Shown piece by piece: positions 15,496-24,157 of a stretch of DNA of 64,000 bases (the first letter of the stretch is position 1; each line of letters opens with the position of its first letter). Origin of the DNA: Candidatus Uhrbacteria bacterium (GTDB lineage: Bacteria; Patescibacteriota; Patescibacteriia; 2-12-FULL-60-25); assembly GCA_016222815.1 (NCBI GenBank), contig JACRQE010000002.1:62001-126000 (forward strand), read 5' to 3'. The translations under genes and the position numbers were made by a program. Below the pieces are notes generated by a model that was not told the origin of the DNA, ran no database searches, and saw only the letters and a list, made by a program, of their open reading frames with translations.

Positions 15496-15519
15496 GATGT
15501 TGTAAAAAATAACTACACT

Positions 15520-16248
15520 ATGACTAAAGAAGAACTCCTGGGAACACTCGGGCTTTCGCGCGAGGAAAGCTCGGCCTACCTGGCGCTGCTTGAGCACGGC
15601 CCGGCAAACGTGTCGGACATCTCGCGGCGGACCAAACTCCACCGTCCCGCGGTCTACCAGGTCCTGCCTAACCTGGTCGAGAAGGGTCTCGTCTCCCTGG
15701 TGCCGCACGGCAAACAGAAGTGGTTCGCGGCCGAACCGCCAGACAAGCTCTCGGGCCTGCTCGAAACGGCGCGCACCGAATTCGAGAAAGTCCTGCCGGA
15801 TCTGGAACGCGCCTTCGCGGTCAACGCCAAGAAACCGGTGGTCAAATCGCTGGATGGGATCCAGGGGATGCGCTTCGTGTACGAGGACCTGCTTCGGACG
15901 CTGAAGCGCGGAGATACTTTTTACCGCTACAGCGCCCAACACGAATTCGCGGAAGGCGAACGCTACCTGCCTCCGCAATATCGCGAAAGACGCGACGCCA
16001 AGGGTCTGCAACGATTCGTGATAACGAGCTCCTCGGTCATGAAAAAGAAGAAGCCGCGCCTGGAACGCGCCATCAAGGTCGTACCTCCTAAATACGGGCT
16101 GTTCGACTTCGGGATAACCCAGCTGGTGTACGGCGACAAGCTGGCGTTCATCGACTACAACACGGACACGGCGACCATCATCGAAAACCCGGTCATCGCC
16201 AAATTCCAAGCGACTTTATTCAAGATTTTGTTCGATCAACTGACATAA
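15520..16248 (+). CDS. TrmB-like transcriptional regulator
   Basis: 242 residues. The N-terminal winged helix (about 1-75) reads LGLSREESSAYLALLEHGPANVSDIS, then PAVYQVLPNLVEKGLV, as in TrmB/sugar-specific regulators. A coiled linker and a TrmB-type C-terminal effector domain follow (FVYEDLLRTLKRGDTFYRYS). TrmB proteins sense sugars or metabolites in archaea and in CPR bacteria. The start is ATG 15520 because the promoter lies inside the longer frame. A second member is at 62929. Confidence 0.8.
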   Translation: MTKEELLGTLGLSREESSAYLALLEHGPANVSDISRRTKLHRPAVYQVLPNLVEKGLVSLVPHGKQKWFAAEPPDKLSGLLETARTEFEKVLPDLERAFAVNAKKPVVKSLDGIQGMRFVYEDLLRTLKRGDTFYRYSAQHEFAEGERYLPPQYRERRDAKGLQRFVITSSSVMKKKKPRLERAIKVVPPKYGLFDFGITQLVYGDKLAFIDYNTDTATIIENPVIAKFQATLFKILFDQLT

Positions 16249-16255
16249 CGAAAGG

Positions 16256-16285
16256 CAGGGCGGACACACGGGTCCGCCCCTACAA
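16256..16285 (+). repeat. Short GGGCGGAC palindromic repeat
   Basis: The hairpin gggcgga / tccgccc ends in the cccctac signature shared with other dispersed palindromes here (for example 46312-46336). Confidence 0.5.
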
Positions 16286-16290
16286 CACAC

Positions 16291-16884
16291 ATGAAAACAC
16301 CACAACCACTCATCCTCGCTTCAAGCTCCCCTCGGCGGCGCGAACTTTTGGAGCGCCTGCATATCCAAATCGAAATCCATCCGGCGGACGTGGATGAGAC
16401 TCCGTTGAAGAACGAAGATGCAAAGGCGATGGTGTTGCGGCTCGCTAAGGACAAAGCAGCGGTCATCGCCAGGCAATTTCCGGGTCGCTGGGTATTAGCT
16501 TCGGATACAACTGTGGCGCAGGACGGAAAACCGATCGGCAAACCGACGAGCGAAGCGGACGCCAGAAGGACGCTGAAGAGGCTCCAAGGTAAAAAACATC
16601 AGGTGTACACCGCCATCTGCCTGCAGAACGGGAAGAAGAAATACGCCCTGGCCGACACGACTGACGTCGTCTTCCGCAAGATGACGGATAAGGAAATCGC
16701 CTGGTACGTGAAGACCGGCGAGCCGATGGATAAAGCCGGATCATACGCCATCCAGGGCATCGGCGGATTGTTCGTGAAAGGCATTAGAGGGAGCTACTCC
16801 AACGTGATGGGCCTGCCGACCGAGAGGCTGGTTGAACTGCTGAAGAAAGCCGGAATCCTTGAAGCACTGCTCTACCGAAAATAA
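16291..16884 (+). CDS. maf: Maf-like nucleotide pyrophosphatase
   Basis: 197 residues. Family landmarks: ILASSSPRRRELLERL at the N-terminus, VLASDTTV with the catalytic Asp, GKPTSEADARRTLKRLQGK, and DKAGSYAIQGIGG then GSYSNVMGLP. Maf proteins hydrolyse non-canonical or modified nucleoside triphosphates (dTTP/UTP-type or m7GTP) in the cytosol, and overexpression arrests septation in some bacteria. The subgroup cannot be assigned with confidence. Terminator at 16922. Confidence 0.92.
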   Translation: MKTPQPLILASSSPRRRELLERLHIQIEIHPADVDETPLKNEDAKAMVLRLAKDKAAVIARQFPGRWVLASDTTVAQDGKPIGKPTSEADARRTLKRLQGKKHQVYTAICLQNGKKKYALADTTDVVFRKMTDKEIAWYVKTGEPMDKAGSYAIQGIGGLFVKGIRGSYSNVMGLPTERLVELLKKAGILEALLYRK

Positions 16885-16921
16885 GATTCCCCGGTTGAAC
16901 CGTGGAATGACAATAAGAAAT

Positions 16922-16949
16922 ACCGCTCCGGAAGTCCGGGGCGGTTTTT
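16922..16949 (+). terminator. Terminator after maf
   Basis: Stem accgctccgg / ccggggcggt with a T run. Confidence 0.75.
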
Positions 16950-16958
16950 AGATAGAGG

Positions 16959-17387
16959 TCAGCGGCGGCAAAGGTGCAGATGGGTTTCGCGGACGGCTTC
17001 CATGACCTTGGCGCAAGCGGCTGGAAAGTGCGGATAGCGGACAGCTGGTACGTCGCCCGGGCTGTAGAGCCTACTCCAGGGCGCGAGATTCACGGCGTGG
17101 AGCAGGACCGGACCGCCGAGCATGGCGACGGGATAGGGATCGATGATGAAATCCATGAACGTGAGCCAGCTATGGTCATACTTCCCCATGAACTGACCGT
17201 CGCGCACCTCGGCCTCGGGATAGATGGCAGCCAGGCCGCGACAGAGCATGTGGCATGAGACCAGGATGGTTTCGCCCAGGGCATCCTGCCCCAGCTCGAC
17301 GTCCGGCATCGCGGATATGAGACGGCACATGGCCGTGAAGAGCACATTCGTCTCCTGATCCACATACCTCATCATGTAAGGCGTCAT
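16959..17387 (-). CDS. Hypothetical protein, 142 aa
   Basis: Start ATG 17387 follows GGAGGAAG. The sequence is helical and mildly hydrophobic, with no motif I recognise. An upstream TTGACG-16-TAAGTT promoter fits the pattern of the other lineage-specific genes. Function unknown. Confidence 0.6.
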   Translation of the reverse strand: MTPYMMRYVDQETNVLFTAMCRLISAMPDVELGQDALGETILVSCHMLCRGLAAIYPEAEVRDGQFMGKYDHSWLTFMDFIIDPYPVAMLGGPVLLHAVNLAPWSRLYSPGDVPAVRYPHFPAACAKVMEAVRETHLHLCRR

Positions 17388-17447
17388 GACTTCCTCCGCG
17401 CCCCAACTTAACACCGGGAAGAATCACGTCAAGGTCCCCGTCCATGC

Positions 17448-17453
17448 TATGAT
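17448..17453 (+). promoter_or_regulatory. Extended -10 element
   Basis: TGC-TATGAT lies 10 bases before the ATG at 17464; no Shine-Dalgarno. Confidence 0.45.
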
Positions 17454-17463
17454 TAAGCAGTAA

Positions 17464-18378
17464 ATGGACGGAATCCGCATCACATTCCCCACCGGGATCC
17501 AGCTACTCGGCCACGCGGCGTTCGCTTTATGGCTGCTTTTGGTGCTCAAGTTGACCTGGCCCATGTATGCGGCGTTCCGGAGAAGGAGAAGCGGTTTCGG
17601 GATGGTATTCAACAGCGTGACAGAGAAACCCGAAGCCTTGGTGACGGTTTCGCTCAAAGATCTGCACGGGCTGACGGTACGGACTACGGTCTCGGATAAG
17701 GACGGCCGATACCGCTTGCTGGCGCCCAAAGGCGAATACACGGTCGAAGTGAGCAAACACGGCTACACTTTTCCGTCGCGCTATGTGACCAAGGAGAGGA
17801 ACGACACATTGTTCGAGAACATCCTGCCGGCGCCGCACATCATCATCAAGGACTTCGGCGCCATCACCAAAAACATCCCGATTGACCCGCCAGCCGGAAC
17901 GCGCAGGCCGTCTTTTTTCTCGGCCAGGTTCCACTTGAGCAAAAAGGTGATGAGCGCCGTGTCTTTGTCCGGTCCTTTGATCGGGGCCGCGGTGGTTTGG
18001 GCGGAACGGGATTCATATATCGCCTGGTCGCTATACATATGTTATCTGCTGGTGATGGGAGGGCGATTGTTTTCATACAAACCTCCGGAACCGCCTTTCG
18101 GTACGGTCATGGACGCGATGAGCAAGAAACCGCTCGAAAAGGCCGTGGTGCGCGTGTTCGACAACCGGTTCAACAAGCTGATGGAAACGCAGGTCACGTC
18201 AGCCAAAGGACGCTACGCTTTCATCGTAAACCGCGGATCGTATAAGATCTACGTCAAACGGGATGGCTACAGGAGTGTGATGATTAAATTCCCGAACGTA
18301 GACAAGGACGGCACGCTTCTGGTCAAAGACGTGAAACTCAAACGATTGGATAAGAAAATCCCCACACCGGTCCGTTGA
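17464..18378 (+). CDS. Membrane protein with two carboxypeptidase-regulatory-like domains
   Basis: 304 residues. An N-terminal membrane segment (LLGHAAFALWLLLVLKL) is followed by a beta-sandwich of the carboxypeptidase regulatory/peptidase-associated type (VSDKDGRYRLLAPKGEYTVEVSKHGY). Two membrane segments near 155-200 come next, then a second, similar sandwich (TSAKGRYAFIVNRGSYKIYVKRDGY). The sandwiches are probably extracellular or mediate assembly. Related CPR proteins are usually annotated only by this domain. Function unknown. Confidence 0.75.
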   Translation: MDGIRITFPTGIQLLGHAAFALWLLLVLKLTWPMYAAFRRRRSGFGMVFNSVTEKPEALVTVSLKDLHGLTVRTTVSDKDGRYRLLAPKGEYTVEVSKHGYTFPSRYVTKERNDTLFENILPAPHIIIKDFGAITKNIPIDPPAGTRRPSFFSARFHLSKKVMSAVSLSGPLIGAAVVWAERDSYIAWSLYICYLLVMGGRLFSYKPPEPPFGTVMDAMSKKPLEKAVVRVFDNRFNKLMETQVTSAKGRYAFIVNRGSYKIYVKRDGYRSVMIKFPNVDKDGTLLVKDVKLKRLDKKIPTPVR

Positions 18379-18402
18379 AAGCGGATGATGTGGGGATGAG
18401 GG

Positions 18403-20145
18403 TCAGGACTTGGATTCGACTGCCGCGAGTTCTTCGCGGAGTCTGGTGAGAACGGCTTCGAGCTCCGCCGCCTGCTTGCGCTTGATGGCCGCGGTCTGTT
18501 CCAGTTCGACCGCTTCGCTGACCACGACGCTGAACTTGAACTGGTTATCGGCGATTTCGCCCTTCAGCCGATCAACCTTCTCGGTCCGTCGGCGAACCAA
18601 CACCTGCTGGGCCATCTCGTGCATGCGGCGCCATTCTGCAAGCTTGGTTTCGAGCTCGTCGTCGCCCATGGCTTCGATACTGGCCGGGATGGCCGCCGGC
18701 GCGGGGATGGCTTGATCGACCTGGACGACCGGGGGCGCTTGACCAGGCTCGGCCGGGACATCGACCTCGGCGACGCGTGAGGGCATGGTCGTGTGTTCGG
18801 GCGGAAACAGGCTTGGGACTTCGACGGGGATCGGGGCGTCCGCCGGCGTACCGTCGATGACGGTCACCGCGACCTGCGCCGCTACCTTGGGCTCGGGTAC
18901 GGCTTCGACCGGAGCAGGCGAAGGCAGGGTTATGCTCACTGGCGGATCAGCGGAGACGGGCATTCCGGCTGGCGCAGGAGCGGGAACGGTCTCGCTTGGG
19001 GCAGGAGGCGGATTGACGACCGGCATATCTTCCCGGGAGCGGAAGTCATACGCCTCGAAGCCCGGAATGCTCATATAGGTCTCGACCTCTCCCAGCTTGG
19101 GACGGCCCTGATGGGCGCCCTTGCGGAACATGACGCCCAAGCTCCTGGTCATATCCCCGGGTCGGTAACCGATGTACTTCAGCCTGAAGTTGCTGAAGCT
19201 CATGACCGGCCCTTTCCAGCCTTTGCCGGGAGTAAGGCGCTGGGCGAGCCAGGCTTCCAGAGCCGGCTGCAGATACTCGCCGTGCGGGATCTGGAATTCG
19301 GACTGGACAATCCGAACCATGTCGAGGTCAGCGCTTGGGATGGCCAGTACGTGGCGCTTCTCGATGTCGACCAGGTGATAGGCGAACGGATGGCGCGTGA
19401 AGCGGAAGACCGCATGGCCCTCCGCCATTCGGATCGTGTCCAAAACCTTGGCCAGGACGAAGCGCTGGACGATGCAGACATACTCGGTCTCGCCGCATGA
19501 CAACGACTGCTGGACCCACTTGCAGCGATCACTGCAGGGCTCCCAGGGCATCCTGGACTGCACGCCGTCTGGGGTCTCTTCGGCCTCATTGAACAGAGCC
19601 GTCCAGACTTCCTTCTCGAGCGAAGTCAGGTACAGGACGTGCGTCACGAGCGGATTCGGATTGGGCTGCACCGATGGCGCCTCGACCGACTGGGTCGCTG
19701 GCGCTTGGCCGGATCCAGATGCTCCGTGCGACTGACGCAATTGTTCGACCGGACTCTCGGCGTCGGTTTCCGCCAAGCCGAATCTGATCTTGATGCGCTG
19801 GAGACGGATCGCGTCCGCCTCTGCCGGTCCCGGTTCACGACCCTGGTCGCAGCAATCTAGCACGACCGCAGCGCGGGCCGCGTCGTAGAACAACCGGTCA
19901 TCCCCCGCCTCGGGCGATTCGATGAGGACGCCGGTATTCTTGAGGAAGTTGACTACCTCGTTAGCGCGGTTGACGTTGTCGTACTCGCGGTCACCCCTGG
20001 CGCAAGCGGACTGGGCGACGCCCTTGTTGGGGACGTAACCCTTGTTGCGGACGGCTTTGGCGAATTGCGCCAGGACCTGCTTGAGGTGCGGCGGACGCTT
20101 GCCGGAACAGTGGTAGCGGGAGAGGCGTTGTGAGTTGTCAGGCAT
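18403..20145 (-). CDS. Hypothetical multidomain protein with Pro/Ala linker and coiled coil
   Basis: 580 residues. An N-terminal helical domain (about 1-120), a central globular domain (about 165-370, with Cys at DRCKWVQQSLSCGETEYVC), a long Pro/Ala/Val linker (about 375-485), and a C-terminal coiled coil rich in Glu/Arg/Lys. The start is supported by AGGAG and a TTGACG-17-TAAGTA promoter. Not recognised. Its layout resembles the frameshifted protein at 59848-61706: globular N-terminus, acidic/Pro linker, helical end. Confidence 0.65.
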   Translation of the reverse strand: MPDNSQRLSRYHCSGKRPPHLKQVLAQFAKAVRNKGYVPNKGVAQSACARGDREYDNVNRANEVVNFLKNTGVLIESPEAGDDRLFYDAARAAVVLDCCDQGREPGPAEADAIRLQRIKIRFGLAETDAESPVEQLRQSHGASGSGQAPATQSVEAPSVQPNPNPLVTHVLYLTSLEKEVWTALFNEAEETPDGVQSRMPWEPCSDRCKWVQQSLSCGETEYVCIVQRFVLAKVLDTIRMAEGHAVFRFTRHPFAYHLVDIEKRHVLAIPSADLDMVRIVQSEFQIPHGEYLQPALEAWLAQRLTPGKGWKGPVMSFSNFRLKYIGYRPGDMTRSLGVMFRKGAHQGRPKLGEVETYMSIPGFEAYDFRSREDMPVVNPPPAPSETVPAPAPAGMPVSADPPVSITLPSPAPVEAVPEPKVAAQVAVTVIDGTPADAPIPVEVPSLFPPEHTTMPSRVAEVDVPAEPGQAPPVVQVDQAIPAPAAIPASIEAMGDDELETKLAEWRRMHEMAQQVLVRRRTEKVDRLKGEIADNQFKFSVVVSEAVELEQTAAIKRKQAAELEAVLTRLREELAAVESKS

Positions 20146-20233
20146 CTCTACTCCTAGGTTTTTCAGCTCAAAAGAGCGATATATCTACTTATCAAAAATC
20201 TCGCCGGACGTCAATGGTATGACCTGATATGAA

Positions 20234-20261
20234 ACGCCCCAGCAGATTTTCGCTGGGGCGT
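20234..20261 (-). terminator. Terminator after the gene at 20269-21423
   Basis: Stem acgccccagc / gctggggcgt. Confidence 0.6.
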
Positions 20262-20268
20262 GAGGAAT

Positions 20269-21423
20269 TCAACCGACGATCGTCTGGGTGCCGCCGGGCA
20301 ATTCGCCTGGGGCGAGGCGGTCGCGCCGGACCATGTGCGGGCGGACCCAGACGCTCCAATCCGCCGTCGGATCATCGCCTTTGCCAGGCGGCCGGCGCCA
20401 GTGGCCGCGGCGGAAGTGGGCGCAGAGTTCGAAGGTTCCGTGCTTGCTCCGCTTATGTTCTTCGAGAAGCTTATGTTCTTCGGGCGTGAGCCTGTAGATG
20501 CTCGAGACCGTACAGATCTCGGCGTCGTTGGTCACGGCTTTCGCATCCTGGTGACGCTGGCTGCGCGACAGGCCGCGTACAGGAGAGATTTGCGGCGCGC
20601 CGGAAGGGAGGCTGTTCAGGTAAAGGCACAGACCGGCGACCAAACGGTTGGTCAGGGTAATCTCGATCTGGTTGTCCCCGTCGTAGGATATCCAACCTTC
20701 AGGCATTTCCTGGATCGGAAGCCCCTTGATGAGTTCGAAGGGCGTGGAGAAGACCGTGCTCTCGAGGGCCGGATCGGTCCGCTGCATGACGCTCTCGATG
20801 GCGACGGCGGCCTTGCGCTGGCAGTTCGGGATATCCCCCCTGGCCCACAGTTCCTTGTACTTCCGCCTCTCCACGTCGCTGAAGAAAACACGCAAGTACG
20901 CAGTCTCGGAAAACAGGTAGGCCTGCAACTGCTTCCCGATCGGCGCAGGATAGTCCACGACACCGACCAGCACGCAGTCGTAATAGCATTTCCCGTCAGC
21001 CGAAATGAGCGGACTGTCCTCAAACGTGAGGACGAGCGTTTCGAAGGGCCACTTGATCTCGCCCCAGGTAACACCATCGAGCGAGGTCTGGAGAAGCAGA
21101 TTGGTCAGGTCGCGGTCGAGCGAAAAAACGCGGCGCGACTTGCCCATCCAGCTCGCAAGCAGAGGGGCGAAATAGGCGTCCAGCAAATGGTTGCCATCGA
21201 CACCGAACATCCCGCCGTCGTCGAAGAAACGTTTGAAGTCGAATGGTCCGCCGCGATAACTGCGCAGGTATTGCCTAAAGCCGGCATAGCTGCGCAAAAG
21301 GTTGTGCTTGGGTTCGTATTTGTCCGGATAGATCTCAAGAGCTCTCTTGAGATTGCCGAGCATAAGGGTATCTTCCCAGCGGACCAAGGCGGTTTCGAGC
21401 TGATGGACAGGGTGGCGTTTCAT
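20269..21423 (-). CDS. Hypothetical protein, 384 aa
   Basis: A soluble protein. The C-terminal segment HFRRGHWRRPPGKG, then WSVWVRPHMVRRD, resembles a tail found in many phage/plasmid-associated and actinobacterial hypotheticals (RGHWR...W..PH.R), whose function is not known to me. Its leader and that of the next gene (18403-20145) share a TTTTTGATA-nnn-AGATATATCG element, suggesting co-regulation. No catalytic motif recognised. Confidence 0.6.
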   Translation of the reverse strand: MKRHPVHQLETALVRWEDTLMLGNLKRALEIYPDKYEPKHNLLRSYAGFRQYLRSYRGGPFDFKRFFDDGGMFGVDGNHLLDAYFAPLLASWMGKSRRVFSLDRDLTNLLLQTSLDGVTWGEIKWPFETLVLTFEDSPLISADGKCYYDCVLVGVVDYPAPIGKQLQAYLFSETAYLRVFFSDVERRKYKELWARGDIPNCQRKAAVAIESVMQRTDPALESTVFSTPFELIKGLPIQEMPEGWISYDGDNQIEITLTNRLVAGLCLYLNSLPSGAPQISPVRGLSRSQRHQDAKAVTNDAEICTVSSIYRLTPEEHKLLEEHKRSKHGTFELCAHFRRGHWRRPPGKGDDPTADWSVWVRPHMVRRDRLAPGELPGGTQTIVG

Positions 21424-21526
21424 CCGAAATACCCATTTTGTTTGGAATGACCGACGATCCGACCATCGGACCGATATATCTGGGTATCAAAAAACCGACC
21501 GAGTGTCAACCGGTCGGCCGCCTCAC

Positions 21527-22555
21527 TCAACCCCTGAAGAATTGTTTGATGAAAGCCAGTCGGTAAAGGAAAACGTTGAACGGCAAGTCCCAGGTGCCGA
21601 CCAGATCGAATTGGCGGCCGCCCCAGCCGCGTTTGAAGCGGGTCACGCCGTCCCACGACGGTTTGTAATAATACATGGCCTTGGATAACGGATTGGCGCC
21701 CCAAAAATCGTAAAGCTTGAAACCGCGGCGGCGCGCTTCCTGGATGGCGACCCAATGGAGGGCGAAGGGAGCCATGACGTTGCGGTTTTCGGATGAGGAG
21801 GCGCCGTGCAGATAGGTGACCGTGTCGCCGAACGAGAGCTCCATGTTGGCGCACAGGACTTTTCCCTGGAGTTCGGCCAGCCTGATTTCGGCTTGGCCGT
21901 TGGCGTGCATGACCGAGTAGGTGTCTTTGAGGTGCTGGCGCGGATATTGGACGAAGCCGTCGCGGCGCGAAGTCTCTTCGGCCAGGTCGAGGAACGCTTC
22001 GACGTCGCGGGCATCCTTGGCCAGGCGCACAGTCACGCCGCGCTTGGCCGCCAGGCGGATGTTGTAGCGCGTCTTTTCGTGCATGTCCTTGAGGAGATTG
22101 TCTTCGGATTTATCCAAATCCAGGATAATGGTCGAGGTCGGGTCGCCGGCTTTAGAACGGCGGAACGAGAGAGGAACCAAACCTTCGGGATTCGAAAGTT
22201 CGGACACGGGTTCAAAGCGCCAGAAGAGCGCCTGTTTCTTAAGATCCTTTACCATGAGCAAGCCTTCGCAGAGCGAGAGCATGAGGTCAGGACGTTTTTC
22301 TGGATTGATTTTCGATGAGAAAACCGGACCGCGCGGCGCATACCAGTAACCGAGGCCGAATTTCTTTTTGCGGTATTCGAGCTGGAGTGCGGCGAGCCAC
22401 TCCCCTGCCCCATCACGCAAAGCGTAACGGCGGACCTTGGAGCCGCGCGATTCGCGGAACTCGCCCCAAGCCCAGGATTGCAAAAATTGCGCGTAGGTCT
22501 GCGCGCTTTGCCAATCGTCCCATTCGGGACGCGAGGTGATTTCGAGGAGGTCCAT
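21527..22555 (-). CDS. FemAB/FemX-family peptidyltransferase
   Basis: 342 residues with the double-GNAT architecture of peptidoglycan interpeptide-bridge enzymes: FLQSWAWGEFRESRG near the N-terminus, KTRYNIRLAAKRGV, TVTYLHGASSSENRNVMAPFAL, and FKLYDFWGANP. These enzymes use aminoacyl-tRNA to add residues to the lipid II stem peptide at the membrane face. The gene directly abuts ruvA (stop and start adjacent at 22555/22556) and is probably co-transcribed with it. Confidence 0.85.
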   Translation of the reverse strand: MDLLEITSRPEWDDWQSAQTYAQFLQSWAWGEFRESRGSKVRRYALRDGAGEWLAALQLEYRKKKFGLGYWYAPRGPVFSSKINPEKRPDLMLSLCEGLLMVKDLKKQALFWRFEPVSELSNPEGLVPLSFRRSKAGDPTSTIILDLDKSEDNLLKDMHEKTRYNIRLAAKRGVTVRLAKDARDVEAFLDLAEETSRRDGFVQYPRQHLKDTYSVMHANGQAEIRLAELQGKVLCANMELSFGDTVTYLHGASSSENRNVMAPFALHWVAIQEARRRGFKLYDFWGANPLSKAMYYYKPSWDGVTRFKRGWGGRQFDLVGTWDLPFNVFLYRLAFIKQFFRG

Positions 22556-23113
22556 TTACTTTCCCAAATATTTCAGCGCTTCCCTGATGCGTTCCGGGAT
22601 GCCGGTCGTGGTGTTCGGAAGGAGTTTGAGAGTTTCGCGGACTTGCTGGGACGAATAACCGAGGGAGACGAGCGCGTCCACGACTTCGGAATCTCCGGGC
22701 ACAGCATCTTCAATCTCGACGAGCTGGCCTTTGAGTTCGAGCACGATCTTCTGCGCCGTCTTCTTGCCCACGCCTGGGACGGAAGTGAGGAGCGCCAAGT
22801 CGCCTTGCATGACCGCGGTTTTGACTTGACCAATGGAACCGGAAGACATGAGGGTCAACGCGACTTTGGGACCCACGCCGGAGACGTTCAGGAGTTTCTC
22901 AAAGAATTCCTGCTCAGACCAGGAATTAAAACCGTAGAGTTCGCGGGAATCTTCGCGGACGTGGTCGTGGATGTAAAAAAGGCGCTCGTCGCCGGCCTGG
23001 ACCGAAGACAGAACCGAGGACGAGGCTTTGACCGCATAACCCACGCCACCGACTTCGAGGATGAAAAAAACGGCATGGACTTCGAGTACGCGGCCGCGGA
23101 GCGTTCCGATCAT
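22556..23113 (-). CDS. ruvA: Holliday junction branch migration protein RuvA
   Basis: 185 residues starting MIGTLRGRV at 23113, the canonical RuvA start; the longer frame is not needed. The OB fold is followed by two helix-hairpin-helix motifs (LLNVSGVGPKVALTLM and LTSVPGVGKKTAQKIV) and a C-terminal three-helix domain that contacts RuvB (VDALVSLGYSSQQVRETL). RuvA tetramers hold the four-way junction while RuvB drives migration. RuvB and RuvC are not in the window. Confidence 0.95.
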   Translation of the reverse strand: MIGTLRGRVLEVHAVFFILEVGGVGYAVKASSSVLSSVQAGDERLFYIHDHVREDSRELYGFNSWSEQEFFEKLLNVSGVGPKVALTLMSSGSIGQVKTAVMQGDLALLTSVPGVGKKTAQKIVLELKGQLVEIEDAVPGDSEVVDALVSLGYSSQQVRETLKLLPNTTTGIPERIREALKYLGK

Positions 23114-23171
23114 AGGTAGGGACAGGGTAACTGGAGGAGAGACGATAGACAATAGACGATAGACTGTAGGT

Positions 23172-23207
23172 TATAAAAAGAAGACCTCCCCTTGGGACAA
23201 GGGGAGG
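23172..23207 (-). terminator. Terminator after the gene at 23246-23635
   Basis: Stem cctcccctt / aaggggagg with a T-rich tract on the minus strand. Confidence 0.6.
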
Positions 23208-23245
23208 CTGGAGGGGTTACGAGTTCTGGGTGGGAACTGCATCCA

Positions 23246-23635
23246 CTACACGGGTTTGATGAGGCAGGCGTCCTCGCCGGCTGTGAAGTAGATGCACTCT
23301 TCGCCGACGACCGCGGCGATGCGGGCGAGCATGCCCATGAGAAGCGGGATGCGGTCCTGGCCGACGAAGGAGACCTCGTAGCGCATGCTGCGGTCGCAGA
23401 TGAGATCCCTCTCGTGGTTGCGCCACAGGCCGACGTACGGAAGTTCGGTCACCGAGAAGGCGCCGAACTCCTTGAGCAAGATATCCTTGAGATGCTCTTC
23501 GACGGTGGTACCGCTGGGCAGCGCAACCTTGAGTTTCGCGCCGGGGATCAGGAAGGCGGCCGGCCGGCCCAGGTCGATGACTTCGTACTCGTGTCCAGCG
23601 AACTTGGCCAAAGGGCCTTTGCCGTTCTGTTGCAT
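23246..23635 (-). CDS. Hypothetical protein, 129 aa
   Basis: Start 23635 follows AAGGAGAAG. A compact alpha/beta protein (YEVIDLGRPAAFLIPGAKLKV then MRYEVSFVGQDRIPLLMGMLARIAAVVG). The C-terminal half could be ACT-like or another ferredoxin-like fold, which is only an impression. The promoter TTGACA-17-TATGTT lies upstream. Function unknown. Confidence 0.6.
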   Translation of the reverse strand: MQQNGKGPLAKFAGHEYEVIDLGRPAAFLIPGAKLKVALPSGTTVEEHLKDILLKEFGAFSVTELPYVGLWRNHERDLICDRSMRYEVSFVGQDRIPLLMGMLARIAAVVGEECIYFTAGEDACLIKPV

Positions 23636-23726
23636 AATGCTTCTCCTTGGAAGGTACTGGAATCGGGAAACATATGTGATTCCGGGCATTTTGTCAAGAC
23701 GTCGACCTAATTTTGGGTAAGATTAA

Positions 23727-23757
23727 ACCCCCACACCTGACGGTCAGATGTGGGGGT
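23727..23757 (-). terminator. Terminator after the gene at 23763-24143
   Basis: Stem acccccacacctga / tcagatgtgggggt (one mismatch). Confidence 0.65.
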
Positions 23758-23762
23758 GAGAT

Positions 23763-24143
23763 TCAAGGCGATGGCGGCTCGAAAGCTTCCTTGAAGGCGC
23801 AGAGTTGCTTGAGGTAGTCGGCCACGGCTTCGCGGTACTGCTGGCCGGCCATGGGCGACATGCCGAAGGCGCCGTCATCAGCCTCGCGGCCTAACCATGA
23901 CTTGAGGGATTCGGCCGAACGCTCGATGTTGACCAGGGCGGCGAACAACCTGCCGAGTTCGGTCAGGATACGTTTGTCCACCCGCGTCTTCATGACCGTG
24001 TCGGCGAGCGAGCGGCGGATGGCCTGCACGGTCTGGATGAGCACCGTGAAAGTCTCGGGTTGGGTTGCGCTCACATCCAGCCTGCCGTCGAGCGGCTTGA
24101 GGGCAGCCAGTACAGTGTCGCGGAAGACCAAGATTTCGCTCAT
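23763..24143 (-). CDS. Hypothetical helical protein downstream of a Ser/Thr kinase
   Basis: 126 residues, all-helical in appearance, with no motif recognised. Its start (24143) has AAGGAGG that overlaps the end of the kinase gene (stop at 24158), so the two are probably co-translated. It could be a substrate or adaptor of the kinase (inference from position). Confidence 0.6.
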   Translation of the reverse strand: MSEILVFRDTVLAALKPLDGRLDVSATQPETFTVLIQTVQAIRRSLADTVMKTRVDKRILTELGRLFAALVNIERSAESLKSWLGREADDGAFGMSPMAGQQYREAVADYLKQLCAFKEAFEPPSP

Positions 24144-24157
24144 GTCGTCAACCTCCT

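Noticed and set aside
20260-21450. 396-codon plus-strand frame opposite the 384-residue gene
   Set aside because: No upstream ribosome site or motif; the minus-strand gene has a promoter, and its C-terminal segment matches known hypotheticals.
23141-23170. agacgatagac short direct repeats as an iteron origin
   Set aside because: Only a few imperfect units, also seen near 48075; no replication gene is nearby.
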